13,749 nucleotides of DNA. It comes from DTU018 sp003444615 (lineage in GTDB: Bacteria; Bacillota; Syntrophomonadia; Syntrophomonadales; Syntrophomonadaceae). Position 1 is the stretch's first letter. Every line of letters begins with the position of its first letter. Under the pieces are notes generated by a model that saw only the letters and a program-made list of their open reading frames with translations, was not told the DNA's origin and ran no database searches. The stretch is taken from contig JBASMO010000133.1 in assembly GCA_049656905.1 (NCBI GenBank), positions 1 to 13,749 on the forward strand, written 5' to 3'. The position numbers were made by a program, and so were the translations under genes. Below are positions 8,397 to 13,749 of the stretch, in pieces.

Positions 8397-8433
8397 CGGG
8401 ACATAAATTTGATATAGGGGCAAAACTGTCCCG
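8397..8433 (-). promoter_or_regulatory. Candidate CggR operator (diverged)
   Basis: Between the promoter and cggR lies CGGGACA (8433-8427) with its perfect inverted copy TGTCCCG (8403-8397), 23 bases apart. A third half-site-like TGCCCC sits at 8422-8417. The known B. subtilis operator is CGGGAC-N6-TGTC-N4-CGGGAC-N6-TGTC. Here the outer CGGGAC and outer TGTC are kept with an overall span of 34 instead of 36 bases, while the inner pair is TGCC and TATCAA. The site is downstream of the likely promoter, as in B. subtilis, where CggR acts as a roadblock. Binding is inferred. Confidence 0.6.
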
Positions 8434-8438
8434 CCGAG

Positions 8439-8485
8439 ATAATATTCAAACACAATTAAGCGGTTAAGCCTTATTTATTATAGCA
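8439..8485 (-). promoter_or_regulatory. Promoter region of the cggR-gapA operon (two candidates)
   Basis: Two sigma-A-like promoters can be read on the minus strand. The upstream one has a perfect extended -10, TGCTATAAT (8485-8477), without a convincing -35, and would start transcription near 8470. The downstream one is TTAACC (8467-8462), 17 bases, TATTAT (8444-8439), 4/6 and 5/6 to consensus, and would start near 8432, inside the first operator arm. Either fits repression by CggR. I see no sigma-54 type GG-N10-GC pair here. Confidence 0.5.
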
Positions 8486-8543
8486 CAAATGTATAATTTT
8501 TGATACATATAAAACTGGAAACGGTTATCTATTTTGTTCAATG

Positions 8544-9938
8544 TTAATAACGACGCCGGGCCATGGTAGAAGCAATACCCAGTTCATTGCGGTATTTAGC
8601 TACCGTACGGCGGGAGATGCAAATACCCTCTTTTTGCAGAGTCTGGGAGATTACTTCATCGCTTAAAGGCTGGGTGGGATCTTCCTGGGCCACCAGGTCC
8701 TCTATTTTCTTTTTAATACTGCGAGCTGATACTTTTTCTCTCCCGCGGGAACATTTGACCCCGGTACTGAAGAAGTATTTCAACTCAAACAAGCCCTGGG
8801 GAGTCTGGATGTATTTATTAGTAGTGGCGCGGCTTACAGTGGACTCATGGACATCCACAATATCGGCTACTTCGCGAAGGGTAAGAGGTTTTAAGAACTC
8901 GATTCCATGATCGAGAAAATCTTTTTGAATATCCACAATACAACGGGCTACTTTGTATAGGGTCATGCGCCGCTGCTCTATACTGCGAATCAGCCACATA
9001 GCTGAACCCATTTTTTCTTCCAGGTATTTACGGGCTTCCGTGGTAAATGATTCCGGCTGGCGCATAATTTTTTCGTAGACCCGATTTATGGTCAGAAGGG
9101 GAAATTGAAAATCATTCACTACTACTACGTATTCACCGTCTATCTTTTCCACAAAAGCGTCCGGCATAATATATTTTATCTGATCACTATTGCTATACTG
9201 CAGTCCAGGTTTAGGGTCGAGAGTGCGTATCAGATCACAGATTTCCTGTACCTGTTGAATGGAAATATCTAAAGCCTGGGCTATACGATTCAGCCTGCCC
9301 CTGCCAATGTCTTCTAAATGATGGTTAACTATTTGCTCAATAATGGGGTCGTCCTTACCATAGTGACATAACTGGATCATAAGGCACTCGGGAAGATCCC
9401 GGGCTCCTACTCCATGGGGATGAAAAGAGTGGATCATTAACAGGACTTCTTCTACTCTGGCTTCCGACACTTCCATCTGGGCAGCCACTTCCGCCAAATC
9501 AACAGTGAGATAGCCGTTATCGTCAATACTGCCGATTAAATACTCTCCAATACGTAAATCCAGCTCCCCCCGGCTGACCATGCGCAGCTGGAATTCCAAA
9601 TGCTCTACCAAACTAGGCCGGCTGGTAACGAAGTTTTCAAAGGACTTTTCCTCTTCCTTTTCCTGGGGGACATAGCCGGGGTCCCGATCATGGTGATACT
9701 CCATCCACTGCTCCAGCGCACTATTAGCCTCAGCCTCGGCCTCGGCTTGCTGGGTTTCCTGTTCGGGTACTTCTTCGGGCTCTTTTTCATCTAAAAAGGG
9801 GTTTTCCTCTAGTTCTTTTTGTATATATTCTCCCAGCTCTAAGGTGGACATTTGCAGAATAGCAATAGCCTGGCGCAGTTCCGGCGTCATGAGCAGCTTT
9901 TGTTGTTGTTCTAAAAATATATCATGGGTAAGCCTCAT
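8544..9938 (-). CDS. rpoN: RNA polymerase sigma-54 factor
   Basis: Sigma-54 directs RNA polymerase to -24/-12 promoters and needs ATP-driven enhancer-binding activators. The 464-residue product has all three regions. Region I is Gln/Leu rich (LEQQQKLLMTPELRQAIAIL, with ENPFLD). A short acidic linker of Glu, Gln and Ala follows near residues 50-75. The core-binding domain comes next, then the helix-turn-helix LREVADIVDVHESTVSR and, close to the end, the RpoN box SRRTVAKYRN. The box differs from the usual ARRTVAKYRE at its two ends only. A TTG at 9962 opens the frame, but GAGGA lies seven bases before the ATG at 9938, which gives the canonical MRLTHDIF start. It follows whiA by 73 bases and precedes the cggR promoter. 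No activator gene or target promoter is visible here, so its regulon is unknown. Confidence 0.96.
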   Translation of the reverse strand: MRLTHDIFLEQQQKLLMTPELRQAIAILQMSTLELGEYIQKELEENPFLDEKEPEEVPEQETQQAEAEAEANSALEQWMEYHHDRDPGYVPQEKEEEKSFENFVTSRPSLVEHLEFQLRMVSRGELDLRIGEYLIGSIDDNGYLTVDLAEVAAQMEVSEARVEEVLLMIHSFHPHGVGARDLPECLMIQLCHYGKDDPIIEQIVNHHLEDIGRGRLNRIAQALDISIQQVQEICDLIRTLDPKPGLQYSNSDQIKYIMPDAFVEKIDGEYVVVVNDFQFPLLTINRVYEKIMRQPESFTTEARKYLEEKMGSAMWLIRSIEQRRMTLYKVARCIVDIQKDFLDHGIEFLKPLTLREVADIVDVHESTVSRATTNKYIQTPQGLFELKYFFSTGVKCSRGREKVSARSIKKKIEDLVAQEDPTQPLSDEVISQTLQKEGICISRRTVAKYRNELGIASTMARRRY

Positions 9939-10011
9939 TGTTAGTTCCTCACATTTAACCAAGTTCTCAGTTATATAAGATATTCGCTGACCCTAGGCTG
10001 ATATCCTGCCG

Positions 10012-10950
10012 CTACTCGGGCAGCATAATCTGCTCAGCTATTTCTTCTAGTCTACGCATACGGTGTGCTACTCCTGATTTGGTTAGGGGCGGCACCATCA
10101 TCTCTCCCAATTCTCTAAGGGATGAATCGGGAAACTCTAACCGGAGTTCAGCCAAATTCCTGAGTCCAGCAGGAATGCCGTCCCACCCATACGAGTCAAC
10201 AATTTGCTTGATACAAGCTATCTGCCGTACGGAAGCGTCTACCGTTTTGGCCAGATTAGCCGTCTCAAAGTTCACCTGACGGTTGACATTATTGCGCATG
10301 GATTTTACAATGCGAACATTTTCAAAGTCCAGCAAGGCCTTGCTGGCACCTACCGTACGCAGGAAATCCACAATAGTTTCGGCCTCCTTAATATATAGAA
10401 CCTGGCTGGCTTTCCTTTCCGTAAGACGCGCCTCCAGATTCAGACGGGCCATCAGCTTAAGCAAAGCGGCAGCAATGTGGGCATCATTTAGCACTATCTC
10501 CAAGTGATAATTTCCTTCGGGCCGGCTAATAAAGCCGCGGCTTAGAAAAGCTCCCCGCAGGTAAGCCCGCCGGCAGCAATTGCGGTTCAGCAGTTTCCAC
10601 CTAACTCGGGGCATAAATTTACCATAATGATTCACCAATCCCAACTCGCGCAATATCTCATGGTTAGTTTCATTCAAATCACTTTTAACCAGGTATACTC
10701 TTGTTTTTCGAAAACGTCGCTTTTCCACACTGCTCACCGTAGCCGGCAAAGCATATAACTCTTTTAAGAGTGAAAAAACTTTCCGTGCCGTGGCTGCATT
10801 TTCGAATTCTGCGGCTAAAGTTAACTGGCCTTCCTCGTTTACCAAAGAGGTATTAAGCACTAACAATGCTGCTAGTTCTGCCTTACCACAGCACATCCGC
10901 TCCGGATACAGCCGGGCCAATTCGCCGCGCACTTGTGTGGCAAAACTCAT
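10012..10950 (-). CDS. whiA: DNA-binding protein WhiA
   Basis: WhiA is a conserved Gram-positive DNA-binding protein; in actinomycetes it controls sporulation septation, and in B. subtilis it influences cell division and chromosome segregation. The 312-residue protein has the two expected parts: a degenerate LAGLIDADG homing-endonuclease-like domain (about residues 15-190, with CCRRAYLRGAFLSRGFIS) and a C-terminal helix-turn-helix (SLRELGEMMVPPLTKSGVAH, near residues 275-297). GGAGGG lies seven bases before the ATG. It starts 14 bases after yvcK, the normal rapZ-yvcK-whiA order. The crh gene that follows in Bacillus is absent; rpoN comes next. Confidence 0.95.
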   Translation of the reverse strand: MSFATQVRGELARLYPERMCCGKAELAALLVLNTSLVNEEGQLTLAAEFENAATARKVFSLLKELYALPATVSSVEKRRFRKTRVYLVKSDLNETNHEILRELGLVNHYGKFMPRVRWKLLNRNCCRRAYLRGAFLSRGFISRPEGNYHLEIVLNDAHIAAALLKLMARLNLEARLTERKASQVLYIKEAETIVDFLRTVGASKALLDFENVRIVKSMRNNVNRQVNFETANLAKTVDASVRQIACIKQIVDSYGWDGIPAGLRNLAELRLEFPDSSLRELGEMMVPPLTKSGVAHRMRRLEEIAEQIMLPE

Positions 10951-10964
10951 TTTGGCTCCCTCCG

Positions 10965-11933
10965 TTAAGGTTTTCCCCGGTACAGAGTGTCAAAAATCAC
11001 CCGAGCCAGCTTGTGGGGGTCATGCCACGCCACTTCTGTATCACTGACTAAATCCGCTTCTATAACCTCTAGGTCCAGTTCCTGTAGTTCGGCTACCGAA
11101 GCTTCCACCGGTACCGCTTTTTCCTCCAGGTAACGGTCCAATCTCTCCTGGTCAATAAAGCCGTTGTTGACTACTACATAATCAAATATCTGCTGGCCAA
11201 TGTGTTTCATAATCACTTTAAGGTGGTCGGCAGCCGAGAAATTATCGGTTTCTCCATTCTCGGTCATGATGTTGCACACATAAAAGGTCAGAGCCGGCGA
11301 CCGGCGGATGGCATCAACTACTCCATCCACCAGCAGATTAGGAATAATACTGGTATAAAGACTGCCAGGCCCAACTATGATAGCGTCAGCCTCCATAAGG
11401 GCTTCCAGGGTTGCGGGAACTGGGGCACAGGATTCTGGTACCAGGTACAACCTGTCAATGGAATCCCCATATTCTCGAATAGAGGTTTCCCCAAAAACAG
11501 TGACCCCATCTCGCATTACTGCTCCCAGAGCCACCTGTTCCAGGGTAGCCGGGATCACATTGCCTCTTACTTTTAGTACCTTACTAACTTCCTTGATGGC
11601 TGACACAAAATCCCCGGTGATTTCCGACATAGCCACCAGGAGAAGATTGCCCAGATTATGACCTTGCAGGGAATTCCCCTGGGAAAAGCGGTGCTGAAAT
11701 ATCTTATCCATTAAGGTTTCTGTTTCCGCTAAGGCCACCAAACAGTTGCGCACATCACCGGGCGGCAATACTCCCAGTTCCGCCCTCAGACGGCCTGAAC
11801 TGCCTCCATCATCACTTACCGTGACAACAGCAGTCAGTTGAGAAGTATACTGTTTAAGTCCTTTCAAGAGGACCGATAGACCTGTGCCACCACCGATAAC
11901 AACTACTTTGGGTTCTGTCAGAAAATAAGTCAT
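10965..11933 (-). CDS. yvcK: YvcK / CofD-like gluconeogenesis factor
   Basis: YvcK proteins bind UDP-sugars such as UDP-GlcNAc and are needed for normal cell shape and growth on gluconeogenic carbon in B. subtilis, probably by steering carbon into peptidoglycan precursors. The 322-residue product has the N-terminal nucleotide-binding GGGTGLS (residues 14-20), the family signature VSDDGGSSGRLR (39-50), PPGDVRNCL, and GHNLGNLLL, followed by GPGSLYTSI. The ATG begins directly after the rapZ stop codon, with GGAGG inside the last rapZ codons, so coupling to rapZ is likely. Cytoplasmic; no membrane segment seen. Confidence 0.95.
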   Translation of the reverse strand: MTYFLTEPKVVVIGGGTGLSVLLKGLKQYTSQLTAVVTVSDDGGSSGRLRAELGVLPPGDVRNCLVALAETETLMDKIFQHRFSQGNSLQGHNLGNLLLVAMSEITGDFVSAIKEVSKVLKVRGNVIPATLEQVALGAVMRDGVTVFGETSIREYGDSIDRLYLVPESCAPVPATLEALMEADAIIVGPGSLYTSIIPNLLVDGVVDAIRRSPALTFYVCNIMTENGETDNFSAADHLKVIMKHIGQQIFDYVVVNNGFIDQERLDRYLEEKAVPVEASVAELQELDLEVIEADLVSDTEVAWHDPHKLARVIFDTLYRGKP

Positions 11934-12821
11934 TTATTCCTCCGCCTTATACTTCGCAATATCTCTATGCCTCACCAAGACATTGTATCCCAGTTTTTTC
12001 AGCTTGTGGCCGATGTAGTCCCCTAAAACCACAGACCGGTGTTGGCCTCCAGTACAGCCAATAGCCACGTTTAGGTTAGTCTTACCCTCCTTAATATAGT
12101 GGGGAATCAAGAATTTTAATAAATTTAAGAACCTGCGGGTAAAGGATTTGGTGATGGGTGAATCCAGTACATAATCTATTACCGGCTGATCAGCACCGGT
12201 CATGGTTCGCATAACCGGATCATAAAAAGGGTTGGTCAAAAAGCGTACATCTATAACCAAATCAGAATCCATAGGGATCCCTGATTTATACCCGAATGTA
12301 ACCAGATTAATGGTAAAAGGATTATCCTGGTGCTGGCTAAACTGAGCCTGCAGCTTTTCCTTTAGTTCGCGGGGATTGAGAGTAGAAGTGTCCACAACTA
12401 CATTAGCCCGACCACGCAGTTCCTTCAGCATATCCCGTTCCAACTGGATGGCCTCTAACAAGCTGCGTTTTTCTGCCAGGGGATGCCGCCGCCGGGATTC
12501 TTTGAAACGGCGTACTAACACCTCATTGGAAGCTTCTAAAAAAAGAATCTCAAAGGGTATATGTCCTTCTTGCAGCTCCTGCAGTGCCTGGGACAGGTCA
12601 TTAAAAAACTCTCCTCCCCGGACATCAATGACCAGAGCTACTTTTTCTATCTTGCCCTCCGATTGCAAACTGAGTTCTACAAACTTGTTCAACAAGGCGG
12701 GAGGTAAATTGTCAACACAGTAGTAGCCCATGTCCTCCAGGCAGTTTACCGCCTGGGACTTGCCAGCTCCAGATAGCCCGGTAATTATCAGAATGTGTAT
12801 GCCTTGTGCTTCTTGGCCCAC
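11934..12821 (-). CDS. rapZ: RapZ / YvcJ family nucleotide-binding adapter
   Basis: In E. coli RapZ binds the small RNA GlmZ and guides its cleavage, setting glucosamine-6-phosphate synthase levels; the B. subtilis relative YvcJ binds and hydrolyses nucleotides. The N-terminal P-loop is GLSGAGKS (residues 15-22), followed by DMGYYCVDNLPP and DVRGGEFF. The C-terminal domain has SFGYK-like TFGYKSGIP, DVRFLTNPFY, and GCTGGQHRSV. The frame is open from a TTG at 12848, but GGGGGAGG followed by nine bases leads to a GTG at 12821; this gives 295 residues, the length I recall for YvcJ. The start lies 34 bases inside the end of the PHP gene. Whether it acts on an RNA in this organism is unknown. Confidence 0.94.
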   Translation of the reverse strand: MGQEAQGIHILIITGLSGAGKSQAVNCLEDMGYYCVDNLPPALLNKFVELSLQSEGKIEKVALVIDVRGGEFFNDLSQALQELQEGHIPFEILFLEASNEVLVRRFKESRRRHPLAEKRSLLEAIQLERDMLKELRGRANVVVDTSTLNPRELKEKLQAQFSQHQDNPFTINLVTFGYKSGIPMDSDLVIDVRFLTNPFYDPVMRTMTGADQPVIDYVLDSPITKSFTRRFLNLLKFLIPHYIKEGKTNLNVAIGCTGGQHRSVVLGDYIGHKLKKLGYNVLVRHRDIAKYKAEE

Positions 12822-13573
12822 CGGGTATGTCCTCCCCCATCTAAACAATTGGCTATGCGATCAGGATCAATCTTCAACTCAGCCACCACTTCACTGCCAT
12901 AGCGCAAATCTCCTACCGTATCTGTGAAATGAGCGTCACTGTTGATGATAAAATCCACGCCTTCTCTCTCTGCTATTATTATATCAGAAACATCAGGGTG
13001 CTTATGACCGCAATTGATTTCAAACAACACTTCTTGCTTTACACAGGCCCGGGCCACTTCTTCCACGTCAACCGTAAAATATAATCCAGGGTGAGACAGG
13101 ATATCTATTTGCGGGTTGGCATAAATAGCTTCCACCGTGGCCTTAGTATTGGCATTAACGGCTTTTTCCCGCTGGGCTTTGCTAAAATGCCGCAGTGAAT
13201 TCTGCACAAAAATATCCACCCCATCTTGCAAGGAAGTAGGCAGAGTGTAGGGGTGGAGTCCGGCAATGACGATATCTAACTGTTCCAGTATGTCCGGGGG
13301 TATATCCAGGGTTCCATCCAGATCGCGAATATTAGCTTCGGCTCCTGTCAGGATAGTAATATCGGGATAAAGAGGCTGCAGGTTTTCAATGCGTTCTTTT
13401 AACTCCAGGTAGGCTTGGGGGTTTTTTATTCCAATGCCAGCCGCCATGGGGCCATGGTCAGTAATGGCTACTTCTTTTAGACCCAATTCCATAGCTGCTG
13501 CTATTATCTGCTCTTCACTCTGCCGTCCATCACTGCGCCGGGTATGGGTATGATAATCGCCATAATAATCCAT
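12788..13573 (-). CDS. PHP-domain metal-dependent hydrolase (YcdX-like)
   Basis: PHP proteins are metal-dependent phosphoesterases related to histidinol phosphatase and DNA polymerase PHP domains. The 261-residue product carries the metal ligands in order: His8 and His10 (YHTHTRRSDG), Asp39-His40 (ITDHGP), Glu79 (GAEAN), His107 (GLHPY), His161 (LSHPG), and Asp213/His215 (NSDAH). The sequence resembles E. coli YcdX most. The ATG at 13573 has GGGGGA six bases upstream; an open extension to 13636 has no better site. The ribosome site lies in a stable leader hairpin. The gene overlaps rapZ by 34 bases and heads the rapZ-yvcK-whiA unit, so a role in phosphate or sugar-phosphate metabolism is plausible, but its substrate cannot be read from sequence. 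Confidence 0.9.
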   Translation of the reverse strand: MDYYGDYHTHTRRSDGRQSEEQIIAAAMELGLKEVAITDHGPMAAGIGIKNPQAYLELKERIENLQPLYPDITILTGAEANIRDLDGTLDIPPDILEQLDIVIAGLHPYTLPTSLQDGVDIFVQNSLRHFSKAQREKAVNANTKATVEAIYANPQIDILSHPGLYFTVDVEEVARACVKQEVLFEINCGHKHPDVSDIIIAEREGVDFIINSDAHFTDTVGDLRYGSEVVAELKIDPDRIANCLDGGGHTRWAKKHKAYTF

Positions 13574-13574
13574 A

Positions 13575-13630
13575 AGCTGTCCCCCTAAAGAATATCCTTT
13601 TTGGTAGGATATCCATCGGGGGCAACAGCT
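13575..13630 (-). promoter_or_regulatory. Leader stem-loop enclosing the PHP gene ribosome binding site
   Basis: On the minus strand AGCTGT (13630-13625) can pair with ACAGCT (13580-13575), and after a two-base bulge CCCCC (13622-13618) can pair with GGGGG (13585-13581). That makes 11 base pairs ending one base before the start codon. The GGGGG is the Shine-Dalgarno of the PHP gene. Inside the loop a second hairpin forms from ATATCC (13612-13607) and GGATAT (13597-13592). Folding would hide the ribosome site. No T-run follows, so it is not a terminator. Regulatory function is inferred. Confidence 0.55.
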
Positions 13631-13654
13631 AATCACCCACCCGTCAATTCATGG

Positions 13655-13749
13655 CTGTGAAAATGCCTCTTACAGTTGTCCTCATGGCAGTAGGTTAGCC
13701 ATGAGCACCTTGGTGTAGGAGTCCGATATAGTCGGTGAAGATGGGCGGA
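13655..13749 (+). ncRNA. Hairpin-rich stretch; possible mobile-element RNA or element end
   Basis: This edge region holds consecutive hairpins: CTGTGA/TTACAG (13655-13675, one G-T pair, nine-base loop), CTCATGGC/GCCATGAG (13681-13705) and CCGA/TCGG further on. No convincing protein is seen on either strand: plus frames are broken by stops, and the minus strand has an open frame ending at 13632 whose translation I do not recognise. The density of stems suits a structured RNA, for instance an RNA upstream of a transposon nuclease or recombinase gene lying beyond the right edge (IscB-type or IS110-type). The strand is a guess. It could instead be the tail of an unrecognised minus-strand gene or a long leader of the PHP operon. 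Confidence 0.28.
13681..13705. repeat. Perfect 8-bp inverted repeat (hairpin)
   Basis: CTCATGGC (13681-13688) and GCCATGAG (13698-13705) are perfect inverted copies with a nine-base loop. No T-run follows on either strand, so a rho-independent terminator is unlikely. A further TCATGGCT at 13649-13656 is also complementary to AGCCATGA (13697-13704), so two exclusive pairings are possible. Confidence 0.7.

Noticed and set aside
8492..8510. ATGTAT/ATACAT inverted repeat after rpoN as a terminator
   Set aside because: Only six A/T-rich pairs, no G-C core and no following T-run on the minus strand.
9939..10011. Possible promoter (TATATA) ahead of rpoN
   Set aside because: No matching -35 at proper spacing; the 73-base gap is compatible with readthrough from whiA.
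13640..13650. TTGACG as a -35 box for the PHP operon
   Set aside because: No acceptable -10 hexamer at 16-18 bases downstream.
13651..13698. Plus-strand 15-codon frame starting at 13651 (MAVKMPLTVVLMAVG)
   Set aside because: Very short, without a ribosome binding site, and lying within the hairpin region.
13632..13749. Minus-strand open frame entering from the right edge and stopping at 13632 as a gene tail
   Set aside because: The translation is rich in His, Cys and Arg, is not recognisable, and lies over strong hairpins; kept only as an alternative for the edge region.

Overview
The window reads as a stretch of ordinary, well-packed chromosome from a low-to-moderate G+C Firmicute of the class Clostridia. 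The evidence is the gene order: a rapZ-yvcK-whiA block, an rpoN gene, a CggR-controlled glycolytic operon, secG, and a membrane pyrophosphatase gene. I cannot name a genus. A sigma-54 gene beside cggR, a cofactor-independent phosphoglycerate mutase and a membrane pyrophosphatase fit a strict anaerobe. All protein genes recognised are on the minus strand, so transcription runs from high to low coordinates.

Upstream block (13749 down to about 10012): a PHP-domain hydrolase, rapZ, yvcK and whiA overlap or nearly touch and look like one transcription unit. RapZ and YvcK bind nucleotides or sugar nucleotides and tie carbon status to cell-wall precursor supply. WhiA is a DNA-binding protein linked to division. 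rpoN follows 73 bases later (8544-9938).

Glycolytic block (8485 down to 1449): a 166-base gap holds promoter-like sequences and a diverged CggR operator. Then come cggR, gapA, pgk, tpiA, gpmI and eno, the five enzymes from glyceraldehyde-3-phosphate to phosphoenolpyruvate preceded by their regulator. A possible internal promoter precedes secG (1142-1366), and the window ends inside hppA (1-1070).

Several likely starts differ from the longest open frame: hppA, secG, eno, gpmI, rpoN, rapZ and the PHP gene are called at internal codons with better Shine-Dalgarno placement. The least explained part is the right edge (13575-13749). It holds a leader hairpin that would bury the ribosome binding site of the PHP gene, next to a hairpin-rich stretch without a recognisable protein. 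That stretch could be the edge of a mobile element or a structured RNA. The rest is conserved housekeeping DNA, and I see no wholly new protein system in it.
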